The notes under the pieces were generated by a model, which saw only the letters and a list, made by a program, of their open reading frames with translations, was not told the DNA's origin and searched no databases. From JABDIY01 sp963803875 (lineage in GTDB: Bacteria; Actinomycetota; Acidimicrobiia; Acidimicrobiales; SZUA-35), in contig CAWDOA010000008.1 in the NCBI GenBank assembly GCA_963803875.1, positions 1 through 64,000 on the forward strand: DNA of 64,000 nucleotides. The letters are read 5' to 3'. Position 1 is the first letter of the stretch; every line of letters begins with the position of its first letter. This document shows, piece by piece, positions 44,748 to 54,020 of this stretch. Both the position numbers and the translations under genes were made by a program.

Positions 44748-44852
44748 GCATGGTGCATCGGTGTGATCCCAGCTCCGGTTTAGGATTCTCGCATCGCCCA
44801 CCGAGACAGCGAAGGTGCAATACCTGCCTTGCATTTCGGGCAGGATGGGGCG

Positions 44853-45587
44853 ATGAACACTGCGGACCGACCGCCATCCGCCGCCGGCAATGTACCTGAC
44901 CGGCCGCTCGCCGGTATTCGCCACGTCGACGTGCCAGATGTGGAGCTGACCGCCGAGCTCGCGGTGCGCCGTGATGCTGTGGCTGAGCTAGGCGAGGCCC
45001 TGCGTGATCTGACGTCCCGGGCGATTGGCAGCGAGGTCGATGTCGACGAGCTGCGTAGGGTCACAGAGAATGCTCGTGAGCTGGCTGCTGCATTGGGCGA
45101 GCGACAACGCCGTCCTGACGAGCCATCCTCTGTTGATGATCTGCGCCGGGGTCAGCGCCTGTTCAATCCCGTTGTGGGACCTGGCAACCCTGTTGCACCG
45201 CCGATGAGCGTCGAGATCGTGGACGGTGCCGCGATCGGCTGGTGCACGCTCGATTGGCGCTACGAAGGGCCCTTCACCTACGCCCACGGTGGAATCAGCG
45301 CGTTGCTCCTGGATCAAATCATGGGGTACGCCTGCGCGGCGGCCGGCCATCCGGGGGTCACCGGCAGGTTGGAGATTCGTTACCGCTCAACGGTTCCCCT
45401 CGGCCAGCCGCTGCGGCTCCAGGCGAAGCTCATCGACGTGCTCGGCGTGCGTGCGGCCGTTCAGGGTTCGATCAGTTTGGCGGACAGCCCCGATACGGCA
45501 CTGGTCGAGGCCGAGGGTCGGTTCCTGGCATTGCGCCCAGAGCAGGCGACCCGACTGTTCGGTAGCGCCTCCGGACACGCCGTTTGA
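44853..45587 (+). CDS. PaaI/HotDog-fold acyl-CoA thioesterase-like protein
   Basis: 244 residues from ATG 44853. The N-terminal half is helical (TAELAVRRDAVAELGEALRD). The C-terminal HotDog domain (~125-244) contains WRYEGPFTYAHGGISALLLD, with the HGG and downstream Asp typical of the PaaI group, followed by GRLEIRYRSTVPLGQPLRLQ. It probably hydrolyses acyl-CoA thioesters in the cytoplasm. The N-terminal helical domain is an addition seen in some actinobacterial thioesterases. Confidence 0.82.
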   Translation: MNTADRPPSAAGNVPDRPLAGIRHVDVPDVELTAELAVRRDAVAELGEALRDLTSRAIGSEVDVDELRRVTENARELAAALGERQRRPDEPSSVDDLRRGQRLFNPVVGPGNPVAPPMSVEIVDGAAIGWCTLDWRYEGPFTYAHGGISALLLDQIMGYACAAAGHPGVTGRLEIRYRSTVPLGQPLRLQAKLIDVLGVRAAVQGSISLADSPDTALVEAEGRFLALRPEQATRLFGSASGHAV

Positions 45588-45600
45588 TGGGGGTGGACGG

Positions 45601-45624
45601 GTGCGAGTGGGGCGATAAGCGGGA
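45601..45624 (+). repeat. 24-bp direct repeat of the rnpB 3' end (distal copy)
   Basis: Identical over 24 nt to 49164-49187, which is the 3' terminal part of rnpB (core GCGAGTGGGGCGATAAGCGG). Same orientation, 3.56 kb apart. Weaker similarity continues (CTGT..TCG...ATCAT). Duplications of an RNA gene's 3' end are typical of integrative element boundaries. Confidence 0.85.
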
Positions 45625-45813
45625 CACTGTGTCGCTCATCATGAGACGGAAAGACAACATGATCTCTCAAGCATCTGATGTCTCACGAAACTGGAGCAAA
45701 GGGCAGGCGGGACCTTGTTCGTGGTCCGGGCTGTGCGCTTCTTGAAGGAGTCTGCGTGTTTGGCACAATGACGAGGCAGCCAGCCAGAAAGGGCGTGGGT
45801 GGCTGTCGACGCG

Positions 45814-46407
45814 CTATGGGGGCCCAGGAGGTGTCTGGCGAGTGGCCAGTCGGCGCCAGGCCACCGTCGCGACAACAGCCAGCGCGGTCAAGACAAACCA
45901 GATGTAAGTGGGTGCTCCGTCATCACCGGTGTCGGGAGCGGGAGGCACCCCCGGGGCGGCGGCCGATTCGGGGCGATACTGCTCGAGGTCAGAAGTGAAT
46001 ATCCGGGTCGCCGAGCACATGCTGTCTGTCAGCATGGCCCCCTCGCGGTCATGGGAGACCACCAGGTAACGTCGGCCGGAGTTGAAGCGGCGCGCGTCCT
46101 CGACCCATAATTCGTAACCCTGCGCCTGGGCTGCGTCCAGCTCGGACAGGCTCGCTCCAGAACCGTTGACAACGACGACCGCTCCGACGTCGCCCTTCCA
46201 CACCTCCTCGACCTCGAAGGTGGCCACCCGGCCCCTGTACTGCACGTCGGTGACCGTTCCAACGAACACCGTCTGAGCTTGGTCGAGAGCCTGTTCCAAC
46301 GGGGGCAGCTCAGCGCAGATGGCATGGGCCGGTGTGATGGACAGGAGCAACGACCCCAAGACGAAGACCGGAACCAACCCCATTCCTCGTCGGATGATCT
46401 GCGACAC
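45814..46407 (-). CDS. Secreted, membrane-anchored protein with TIMP/netrin-like N-terminus
   Basis: 197 residues from GTG 46407 with GGGAG upstream. A signal peptide (VPVFVLGSLLLSITPAHA) leaves a mature N-terminus ICAELPPLEQALDQAQTVFV followed by GTVTDVQYRGRVATFEVEEV and WKGD. Cys near the processed N-terminus and the VFVGTV...VEEVWKG pattern resemble bacterial TIMP/netrin-like domains. A second Cys (DSMCSATRIF) may form a disulfide. The C-terminus has a Pro/Asp-rich stalk, a membrane helix (YIWFVLTALAVVATVAWRRL) and a basic tail. Function unknown. Confidence 0.72.
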   Translation of the reverse strand: MSQIIRRGMGLVPVFVLGSLLLSITPAHAICAELPPLEQALDQAQTVFVGTVTDVQYRGRVATFEVEEVWKGDVGAVVVVNGSGASLSELDAAQAQGYELWVEDARRFNSGRRYLVVSHDREGAMLTDSMCSATRIFTSDLEQYRPESAAAPGVPPAPDTGDDGAPTYIWFVLTALAVVATVAWRRLATRQTPPGPP

Positions 46408-46517
46408 GGCGTGCTCCCTTCAGTGTGCGGCGGGTCCAGCCAGGACCTTCGACCGAAACGTTCGTTTTGCAATCAGATGAAGGCGCTGTCGAATGAGACG
46501 TACACCTTGTCCATCCC

Positions 46518-46718
46518 TCAATGCCGTGACCTCCGTTCCTTCGTACGTGTGACCGCGAAGTAAACAAGGACGATGGCCACAGCGATCAGGACTTCGCCAA
46601 CTGAGGCACCATCAATGATGAAGATCGCACCGAACAGCAACCCGAGGACTATGACGATGATGTACATCCAACTCTTGAATCCCGAGTCGCCAGGATTGGT
46701 TGGGGCCTGCGCTGGCAT
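46518..46718 (-). CDS. Small two-helix membrane protein
   Basis: 66 residues from ATG 46718, whose ATG overlaps the TGA of the upstream Kelch-like gene (TGATG), so it is translationally coupled. MPAQAPTNPGDSGFKSW precedes two hydrophobic helices (MYIIVIVLGLLFGAIFIID and VGEVLIAVAIVLVYFAV) and a basic end (TRTKERRSRH). Family unknown. Confidence 0.65.
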   Translation of the reverse strand: MPAQAPTNPGDSGFKSWMYIIVIVLGLLFGAIFIIDGASVGEVLIAVAIVLVYFAVTRTKERRSRH

Positions 46719-47932
46719 CAGGCCCCCACAGGTTCGAGGATTCGGGTCCATTCGTCGGTGTCGAGGTCGATCGCCCACACGTCGTCCGCGGCCGACGACC
46801 ACCAGTCACCGTAGACGCCGTTGATGAGGACAAGTCGATTGTTGATCGGGTCACCGACGGCGGCAGCAAAAACGTCATACTTCGAGGGCACCGCCTCGGG
46901 AGCTTTCTCGCATGTCCATGTCAACGAGGCCGTGTCGAATCCGCACAGCGCGAAGCGACCTTCACGGTCGCTGACGAAGACGGTGTCATCTGCCGGACCG
47001 TAGACGGCGCCCGGCCATCCAAGGTCCACGCCCGGAGAGTCGGTCGAAACAATCGTGGTTTCGCCAGTCCGGGGATCAAGGAGCACCGTCGCAGGTTCTC
47101 CGTCGACGGACCCAACGATGATGAAACGGTCGATCGTCTGCGAGTAGCCCAAGAAGTCGAGCTGACGGATGTCGACTGGGATAGTTCCGATTGTTGACCA
47201 AGTGTTGGTGTCGACGTCGTACGCCCAAAGATCCCAACTCCCCGAGGGCGAGATGTGGGTCGTGAGGATCAGACCCGATGCCGAGTCGTACGCAGCGCCA
47301 GTTGGGACGATGCGGCCATCAGCAAAACCGATGGTGTCGTTGTTTGGCTGGGTCCACGTGTTGGTGTTGGCGTCGTAGACCGAAATGTGTTCATAGCCAA
47401 GTGCGACGGTGGCATCAGAGTCGACGTCGTAGACCAGTCCGGCGCTGAGTTCCCCCACCGGCGCTCCGGTCGGGTTCACTTGGTGCCACTCGTTGGCACA
47501 GACGTCAAAGGTCCAGGTTTCACCTTTTCGGTCCACATAGACGATGCGGCCCGTGTGTCGGTCGAACGCTGCTGCAAGGTTTCCCACCCAGCCGGGACGA
47601 GGACGCTGCTGATCGATCGAACCCGCGACGTTCGGGGCAGAACCGGTCGGACAGGTCGCGGCCGGGGGTGCGGTCTTGGCAACCGTGGTAGCAAGAATCG
47701 GGTTCCACGAGACGCTGGTCGACGGTCCCGACACAGCAGTCGTGGTCGAGGGTTCCGCCACGGCAGTCGTGGTCGAGGGTTCCGCCACAGCAGTCGTGGT
47801 TGACTGTCCGTTCGCGGCGGTCGAGTCGCCACCCGACACACAGCCAGACGCAACCAGAATGATCACGATCATGCCTGCGATCACCCGGCGCAGTAACACC
47901 TCCGATCGAGGTTGCAAAATGAACCCCTCCAT
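46718..47932 (-). CDS. Kelch-like beta-propeller lipoprotein
   Basis: 404 residues. The N-terminal hydrophobic segment VIAGMIVIILVASGCVSGG ends in a lipobox (ASGC). A Thr/Ala/Pro/Ser linker with TTTAVAEPS repeats follows. The domain from ~110 has Kelch-like blades: AAFDRHTGRIVYVDRKGETW, GLVYDVDSDATVALGYEH, YDANTNTWTQ, AAYDSASGLILTTH, YDVDTNTWSTI and AVGDPINNRLVLINGVYGDW. A surface-exposed binding protein is likely; the ligand is unknown. It is coupled to the two-helix membrane protein downstream, and both lie inside the block bounded by the rnpB repeat. Confidence 0.75.
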   Translation of the reverse strand: MEGFILQPRSEVLLRRVIAGMIVIILVASGCVSGGDSTAANGQSTTTAVAEPSTTTAVAEPSTTTAVSGPSTSVSWNPILATTVAKTAPPAATCPTGSAPNVAGSIDQQRPRPGWVGNLAAAFDRHTGRIVYVDRKGETWTFDVCANEWHQVNPTGAPVGELSAGLVYDVDSDATVALGYEHISVYDANTNTWTQPNNDTIGFADGRIVPTGAAYDSASGLILTTHISPSGSWDLWAYDVDTNTWSTIGTIPVDIRQLDFLGYSQTIDRFIIVGSVDGEPATVLLDPRTGETTIVSTDSPGVDLGWPGAVYGPADDTVFVSDREGRFALCGFDTASLTWTCEKAPEAVPSKYDVFAAAVGDPINNRLVLINGVYGDWWSSAADDVWAIDLDTDEWTRILEPVGA

Positions 47933-48243
47933 GGGTTCACTTTGGGACGCCCCGACAGAGGGCGGTAGAGGCTTTGGTATCTTCAGCGAGGCAGAGCGGG
48001 GCCGAGGCCCAGGGTTGGAAGGTCAGGACGGCTCACCAACACCATCGATTCGGTGTCGACACAAATTGATTCGCTCTACGAGCGTGGTGCTAACGCGCAA
48101 ACGATCCAAAAACGTGGAGAGAACGTTGATTCTTCAATGGTGAAGCCCGGTATCCGAGCGGTCGAGGATGGTTGTGACGGAGTCCTCTTGTGGCTGGTGC
48201 TTTCGGGGTTGATTCTTGGCACTAAGAGAATGTGAGGTGTGTG
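47933..48243. other. Intergenic region without a convincing gene
   Basis: Divergent spacer (~310 bp) between the Kelch-like lipoprotein and a second lipoprotein. Only short frames are present. Promoters for both genes are expected here, but I see no clear operator or terminator. Confidence 0.5.
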
Positions 48244-48863
48244 ATGAGAGTGTTCGTGGCTGTCGTTGCCTTGTTGGTGTTGGGGATGAGCGTGTCGAGT
48301 TGTTCGGGCGAACGTGATGTCTTCTCGTTTGCTGATGACGACCTGTGCGATTGGGTGACCGAGGCCGAGGTCGCTGAGTTCGTGGCGTCAGAGTTCGACT
48401 GGGATGGCACGGCCGCAGAAGCGGAGGGTGTCGATGACCCGACCGTTGCGTGCCGATGGGAGCTTTCGGCGCGGATGGCACTAGCGGCTCCGTGTTGGTC
48501 ATTGATGGCGGGCAATCGGAGGACTTCGACGGCAATCGATTTGACTATGACGCAATCATGGAGGCCCAAGGGGTTCTCGACTACCGAGGGCCGGTTTGCG
48601 TCGGAGACTTCGTGGTTGGTCACCCGGCACTGAGCGATGGAGTGGTCGTGTTCAACGGGGGATTCGGCCAGTTCGCGTTCGGCTTGCCACCCGGGACTGA
48701 GTGGCTACTGCTCTATCTGGATGTGCCAGGACGAACCGACGAGGACGATTGGACCTCCTGCGAAGGCTCGATCACGACCGGGGGCGTGGCCTCCGAAGAC
48801 TATGAGCCTCGGTTCTTCGCTGTCGCTGACCGTTTCCTTCGGGAGCTTGGCTGGGTCAGGTAG
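48244..48863 (+). CDS. Small lipoprotein (frameshifted)
   Basis: ATG 48244: MRVFVAVVALLVLGMSVSSC gives a lipoprotein signal with lipobox VSSC. The first part continues LCDWVTEAEVAEFVASEFDW and ACRWELS, then the frame changes near 48465 to DGTSGSVLVIDGGQSEDFDG, GVLDYRGPVCVGDFVVG and a C-terminal helix YEPRFFAVADRFLRELG. About 205 residues. The CxW...CRW...C pattern recalls DUF3558-like actinobacterial lipoproteins, but identity is not certain. It lies within the rnpB-repeat-bounded block. Confidence 0.62.
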
Positions 48864-49020
48864 GACCAGCGGCCCAGCGTTCCAGTTCGTCGTCCTCGAT
48901 GAACAGCAGGTTCACCATGGGGCGAAGCACTTCGCAGGGGTGAAGTGCTCACAGCCCCATTCTTTGAAGCGCCCGCCGTCCCAAACCACGATCTGAATCT
49001 GCGCCAGGGCGCTCTCAGTG
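48861..49020 (-). pseudogene. Possible gene remnant
   Basis: On the minus strand, IQIVVWDGGRFKEWGCEHFT runs, with one missing base near 48945, into EVLRPMVNLLFIEDDELERW and a stop at ~48861-48863. The composite looks protein-like, but no start codon is available upstream because a TGA precedes it. The remaining ~140 bp up to rnpB contain nothing I can name. This may be a decayed gene or an indel-damaged small gene. Confidence 0.3.
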
Positions 49021-49162
49021 TCCGGTTTTTGTCCGGTTGACGGTGAGAGAAACTGTCACAACAACGCGGTCGCTGCTAGCCATCGATGAGTGCCCTGAAG
49101 CCAGAAACCTCGCATAGATACTAGGCTACAGCCCTCTGGCCTGGCCCTCAGTGAGACCTGCC

Positions 49163-49508
<346 letters not shown>

Positions 49509-49624
49509 GTCAAGCCTAGCGATGACGCTGATCAATCTGGCGATGGAAGTGCCCGTGTAGCGGGCGTTTCGATCGCCAGTTGACCCAAGGGTCAAGATGC
49601 GACAGATTGCACTCGTCGGCGCCG

Positions 49625-49644
49625 CCTACCTACCGGTAGGTAGG
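49625..49644. promoter_or_regulatory. Perfect 20-bp palindrome upstream of hemolysin III gene
   Basis: CCTACCTACCGGTAGGTAGG is a perfect 20-bp palindrome ending 17 bp before the start codon at 49662. It resembles operators of TetR-family repressors and would block transcription or translation initiation if bound. No TetR gene is next to it. Confidence 0.6.
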
Positions 49645-49661
49645 TGCTACGGTTTCTCTCG

Positions 49662-50339
49662 ATGACAAGCGCCACAGAACCGGTGATCGCCCTTGCGTGT
49701 GGCAAGCCTCGACCCACCTGGCGGGGCCGGGTGCACACGTATGCGTTCTGGGCTGCCCTCCCCGCGGCATTCATCCTGCTGTTGGCGACCAACACCACCA
49801 ACGAGCGGATTGCCGCCGGCATCTACTGGGTGTCACTGGCCGCTGTCTTTGGTGTCTCCGCCGCCTACCACCGGCTGGCGAAGAGCGAAAAGGCCCAAGT
49901 CATCATGCGCAAGGCCGATCACGCCACCGTGTTCCTCAAGATCGCCGGAACCTACACCCCGATCTGTCTGGTGGCCCTACCCCGAGACTGGGGAATCCCA
50001 ATCTTGATCACGGTCTGGTCGATCGCGGCGGTGGGAGTTCTGGTCAAGGTACTGGCTCCGGCGCGGTTCATCCGCTGGTCGAGCCCGTTGTATCTGGCCA
50101 TCGGCTGGGTGGCCATCGTTGCTCTGCCCACGTTGGCGCGGAATCTCACCTCGCTCGAACTCGGGTTGATCCTGGTTGGCGGCGTGGTCTACAGCGTCGG
50201 CGCCATCCTCTTCTGGCTACACCGTCCCGATCCCGCCCCCGGGGTCTTCGGCTACCACGAGATCTGGCATGTGATGACCGTGGTGGCGTCTGCGTTCCAC
50301 TTCGGGGCGATCGTTCTGGTGACCACTGCGTCGGCCTGA
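49662..50339 (+). CDS. Hemolysin III/YqfA-family seven-helix membrane protein
   Basis: 225 residues from ATG 49662. Typical elements: GRVHTYAFWAALPAAFILLL, SAAYHRLAKSEKAQVIMRKA, DHATVFLKIAGTYTPICLV, and the C-terminal GYHEIWHVMTVVASAFHFGA. The HxxxH-type His residues of the PAQR-like fold are conserved (AAYH, DHA, HEIWH, HFG). Bacterial members are integral membrane proteins of unclear function, possibly lipid hydrolases; the hemolysin name is historical. A palindromic operator candidate directly precedes it. Confidence 0.88.
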   Translation: MTSATEPVIALACGKPRPTWRGRVHTYAFWAALPAAFILLLATNTTNERIAAGIYWVSLAAVFGVSAAYHRLAKSEKAQVIMRKADHATVFLKIAGTYTPICLVALPRDWGIPILITVWSIAAVGVLVKVLAPARFIRWSSPLYLAIGWVAIVALPTLARNLTSLELGLILVGGVVYSVGAILFWLHRPDPAPGVFGYHEIWHVMTVVASAFHFGAIVLVTTASA

Positions 50340-50372
50340 GCACGCCTTCACGCGGATCGCAACGACAACGGC

Positions 50373-50861
50373 TCAGGTAGGCATGGCCGATCGGGCCAAC
50401 CGGCCGGAACCGAACAACAAGGCGCGGTTCTCGGCCACGTCAAGTTCGTACCGCCGGAATGCCCAGTAGCCCACTCCGACAGCTACGAGGTCGAGCAGGA
50501 GGCCCACCTCGATGGGTCGGTTGAAGGCTGCGCCTGCCGTATCGGAGAACTCGGTACCGAACGCCGGCCACCAGAGAAGCTGAGAATCGGCCCAGGTGAA
50601 ATCGAGGACGAGGTGGAGCAACAGGCCGATTGGGATACCGAGTAGACGGCGCCGAACCAGACGGCGCTTCGATGTGGCCAACATCACGGCCGTCATCAAC
50701 CCCATGGCGACCACCATCGTGTGCAGATACCGGGGCTCACCGAAGACGACCTCGATCAGCGGTAGAGCGGCGCCGACAGCGACCACCCGGTAGTCGGCCA
50801 TCGGACTCTGGAAGACCTCGGCCACCAGCACCGGCGCCAGGATCACGAACCACAGGAGCAT
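50373..50861 (-). CDS. Membrane metal-dependent hydrolase-like protein (DUF457/YdjM-like)
   Basis: 162 residues from ATG 50861, which overlaps the stop of the upstream Zn-ribbon gene (TGATG). Four helices: LLWFVILAPVLVAEVFQ, VVAVGAALPLIEVVFG, TMVVAMGLMTAVMLAT and LLGIPIGLLLHLVLDFTW. The HTMV and HLVLDFTW...LLWWP blocks fit the DUF457 family, in which His/Asp residues may bind metal. Role not known. Confidence 0.65.
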   Translation of the reverse strand: MLLWFVILAPVLVAEVFQSPMADYRVVAVGAALPLIEVVFGEPRYLHTMVVAMGLMTAVMLATSKRRLVRRRLLGIPIGLLLHLVLDFTWADSQLLWWPAFGTEFSDTAGAAFNRPIEVGLLLDLVAVGVGYWAFRRYELDVAENRALLFGSGRLARSAMPT

Positions 50862-51580
50862 CAGTGAACCAGAATCGCCCCGCACTCATCGCAGTGGACC
50901 AGAGCGTCCTCGGCCAGCTTGCCGATCTGGTCCACGGTCACCGCACTGAGAGCCATATGGCAGGCCTGACAGCTTCCGCCCACCAGCCGTGCCACCACGA
51001 TTCCGGGCTGGGTGCGGTGCAGTTTGTCGTAGGCCTCGAGGAGTTCGGGCCGCACCGAAACAACGACGGCTTCTCGTTCCACGCTCACCTGATGTGCCTC
51101 TGCGTCGAGTTCAGCAAACGCTGCGCCCATTTCGGCCTCCAGCTCTGCGATCTTCTGCTGATCGGCATCAACTTCGGCCTGAGCACGGTCCAGGACGGCT
51201 TGTAGGACCTCCATCTGCTCCATGATCTCCAGCTCTGAATCCTCCAGTGAGTTCTTGCGTTCCCCGAGGTGCTTGGACTCCTCCTGCATCAACAGGAGAT
51301 CTTTGGTGGCTTTCACCGACCCGTCGTACAGCTTGATTTCGATGTCGGACCGTTTGGCATCGAGCATGGCTACCTCGTCGTCGAGGCGTTTCTGATCCCG
51401 CTCGAGCCGATGCCGTTCCTCCCGCTCGTCCTGTACACCGGAGGCCACCTCGACCGCATGCGCCTCGGTCTCAGCGATCTTGGCCAGGAGCGGGTGGTTG
51501 GCCTTCGCATGGGCGATCTGAGCCAGCCTGGTGTCCAGTTCCTGGGTCCGTAGAAGCTGTTCGAATTGCTCAGCGGCCAT
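50861..51580 (-). CDS. Coiled-coil protein with C4 Zn-ribbon (CT398-like)
   Basis: 239 residues, intact. Starts MAAEQFEQLLRTQELDTRLA, followed by a long coiled coil (residues ~10-180) and a C-terminal zinc ribbon with CQACHMALS and CDECGAILVH (two CxxC pairs). This is the widely conserved CT398/YacP-neighbour type Zn-ribbon protein thought to bind nucleic acid or act in membrane trafficking-like processes; no confirmed biochemical role. It is coupled to the DUF457 gene downstream. Confidence 0.85.
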   Translation of the reverse strand: MAAEQFEQLLRTQELDTRLAQIAHAKANHPLLAKIAETEAHAVEVASGVQDEREERHRLERDQKRLDDEVAMLDAKRSDIEIKLYDGSVKATKDLLLMQEESKHLGERKNSLEDSELEIMEQMEVLQAVLDRAQAEVDADQQKIAELEAEMGAAFAELDAEAHQVSVEREAVVVSVRPELLEAYDKLHRTQPGIVVARLVGGSCQACHMALSAVTVDQIGKLAEDALVHCDECGAILVH

Positions 51581-51621
51581 GATTCTCAGCGATCCGGGGC
51601 GTAGTCATGCTTCAGTGTCGC

Positions 51622-53832
51622 TCAACCACCGTTGCCGGCGCCACTGGATGGCGGCCCCGACGATGAGACCGGTGGACCAACCGGAACGGTTGTCTGAATC
51701 GCCGGATTCGGTGGGGGAACCGGTGCGGTGGTCGAAGGAGCGTTTGGGTCAGAGGGCGGTGGTGCGGTGGTTGTTGTGGTCGTCGACTCGGTGGTGGTGG
51801 TCAACGGCCGGAAACAGTCGGTCTTTCCGTCACCGTCGGTGTCGACCCGTTCGGTTCCATCGGGTGCCTCCCGGGGTGAGCCGCTGCAGAAATCGATCTC
51901 CCCGGCAACCTTGAGTCGCTTTCCGCCGCCGTACGGCTCTGGATCTGCGAAGGCAACCGGCTCCAAGTTCGCGTGGTATGCACTGTTGAACTGGGCGAAG
52001 ATGTACGCCGGCACCTTTCCGCCGAACATGTTGCCCCAGCCCCGCACGTTGCGCATCGGAACTTTTTCATCAGGATGTCCCATCCACACAGCGGTGGTGA
52101 TGTAGTCGGTGTAACCCACAAACCAGGCGTCCTCATTGTTCTGGGCAGTGCCGGTTTTGCCGGCCGCCGGATGGCCACCATCGATTCTGGCCTTGGTGCC
52201 GGTTCCGGCTCGAACGTTGCTCTCCAGGGTCTCGGTGATCATCCGGGCGGTCTGCACCGAAACCGACCGTCGGCTGTCTGGTCGGTTCTCGTAGATGATT
52301 TCGCCGTCGGCATCTTCGATATGGCTGATGTAGCTCGGTTTGTTGTAGATCCCGTCGTTACCGAACGCGGCGTAGGCGGTGGCCATCTCGAGGGCGTACA
52401 CCTCTTTGGAACCGAGCGGGAGAGAAAGCACGGCCTCGAGCGGGGTGCTGATTCCCAGCCGGCCGGCCACCTCGACCACCTGCTCGTTGTTGACCACCTG
52501 ACCAAGACGGACGAAGGCGCAGTTATTGGAGGCCCGGGTGACCGAAGCGAGGCTCTGGAAGGCATAGGACTTGGTGCCGCCTTTCACCTTGTAAGGATCC
52601 GGGACACCACCCGGATTCTTGAACTCGCACGGGCTGTCCCCCCTGATCGTGTCCTTGGCGGTGTAGCCAGCCTCGAACGCCGCTGCGAGAACGAATGTCT
52701 TCATCGAAGAGCCGGGCTGACGCAAACCCTGGGTGGCGATGTTGAACTGCTCACGGGCGAACTCGGGACCGCCGACCATGGCAATAACGGCCGACGTGTG
52801 GGTATCGACCGCAGCCATGGCCGAGGTGAAGCCTCGAGGATCGTCGGGCAGGATGTCGTCTCGGGCCTTCAACGCTGCGGCCTGAGCGGCGGGGTCGAGG
52901 AACAGGTGGATCTTCAGCCCGCCGTAGTAGATCTTGTTGAAGCGACTCTGCCGGTCATCTCCCAGCGGAATCTTGGGGTCATCGAGTAGCGCCTCGAGGG
53001 CTTCCTGAACGTAGTAGTCGTTCGGCTTGATCGAGCGGGGAACCCGACGTTCAGCCGGCAGCGGAGCTCGTTTGATCGACTCAGCCATCTCCTCATCGAT
53101 CAACTCCACCGCAAAAAGCCGGTCAGCCACCACCGAACGGCGGTCACGAGCACGATCGGCGTTCACCGTGGGGTCATAGGCACCGGGTCGGCTGATGATC
53201 CCGGCCAGCATGGCCCCCTCTTCCCACCCCAGATCCTTGATGTCTTTGCCGAAGTAGGTTTCGGCTGCAGCCTGAACCCCGTAGGCGTTGGATCCGAAAT
53301 ACACGCTGTTGAGATAACGCTGCAGCAGCTCGTCCTTGGTGTACTCGGTCTCGAGCCGACGGGCCAGGAAGGCCTCGGGAATCTTGCGACCCAGATTCTG
53401 ATCGCTCGTGAGGAGGTTCATCTTCACCAGCTGTTGGGTGATTGTGGAGCCGCCACCCTCGATACTTCCCGAATTCACGTTGGCGAGCGCAGCGCGAAAG
53501 ACAGCCCGGTAGTTGATGCCGCTGTGCTGGTAGAAATCGAAGTCCTCCACCGCGAGGACCGACATCACGACCTCTTGGGGAATGTCTTCCAGGTCGACGT
53601 TCTGACGGTTCTCATCAACCAGGAAAGTGAGGAATGAACCGTCGGCGGCATACATGGCTGACCGCTCGGTGAGTTCCTGGAGTTCGATCTCGGCCGAGAC
53701 GCTACTGGTGGAGGTAGCGATCTCACCGATCTGGGGGGCGATCGTCACGATCGTCGCAGTAAAAACCAAGGACACGGAGATCAACACCAGCCCGAGGGAA
53801 GTGAGTCGTTTGATCACGCGCAGAAACGGCAT
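51622..53832 (-). CDS. Class A penicillin-binding protein (transglycosylase/transpeptidase)
   Basis: 736 residues from ATG 53832 (MPFLRVIKRLTSLGLVLISV). A single N-terminal membrane helix precedes the GT51 transglycosylase: SVLAVEDFDFYQHSGINYRA (catalytic Glu), GGSTITQQLVKMNLL and RRLETEYTKDELLQRYLNSV. The transpeptidase domain has RQPGSSMKTFVLAAAFEAGY (SxxK), the SxN motif in ASNNCAF and HPAAGKTGTAQNNEDAWFVG (KTG). The C-terminus is a Thr/Pro/Ser-rich linker without a PASTA domain. It polymerises and cross-links peptidoglycan at the outer face of the membrane. Confidence 0.93.
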   Translation of the reverse strand: MPFLRVIKRLTSLGLVLISVSLVFTATIVTIAPQIGEIATSTSSVSAEIELQELTERSAMYAADGSFLTFLVDENRQNVDLEDIPQEVVMSVLAVEDFDFYQHSGINYRAVFRAALANVNSGSIEGGGSTITQQLVKMNLLTSDQNLGRKIPEAFLARRLETEYTKDELLQRYLNSVYFGSNAYGVQAAAETYFGKDIKDLGWEEGAMLAGIISRPGAYDPTVNADRARDRRSVVADRLFAVELIDEEMAESIKRAPLPAERRVPRSIKPNDYYVQEALEALLDDPKIPLGDDRQSRFNKIYYGGLKIHLFLDPAAQAAALKARDDILPDDPRGFTSAMAAVDTHTSAVIAMVGGPEFAREQFNIATQGLRQPGSSMKTFVLAAAFEAGYTAKDTIRGDSPCEFKNPGGVPDPYKVKGGTKSYAFQSLASVTRASNNCAFVRLGQVVNNEQVVEVAGRLGISTPLEAVLSLPLGSKEVYALEMATAYAAFGNDGIYNKPSYISHIEDADGEIIYENRPDSRRSVSVQTARMITETLESNVRAGTGTKARIDGGHPAAGKTGTAQNNEDAWFVGYTDYITTAVWMGHPDEKVPMRNVRGWGNMFGGKVPAYIFAQFNSAYHANLEPVAFADPEPYGGGKRLKVAGEIDFCSGSPREAPDGTERVDTDGDGKTDCFRPLTTTTESTTTTTTAPPPSDPNAPSTTAPVPPPNPAIQTTVPVGPPVSSSGPPSSGAGNGG

Positions 53833-54020
53833 AGCGCCCCACACGGTAGTCCCCACGACGACCGCTTTCGGTTCACCGCAGAGACTGAATGCACCTTTGC
53901 CCACAACGGTTTGAGCGCTTGGTATCGAGGCCGGCAGCAGCGGCTGTGACCCTACGCCCGAACCTGTGCGACGTCTGGCGATTCAAAGGCGGCTCGAGGG
54001 CAGCTCACACCGACAATCCT

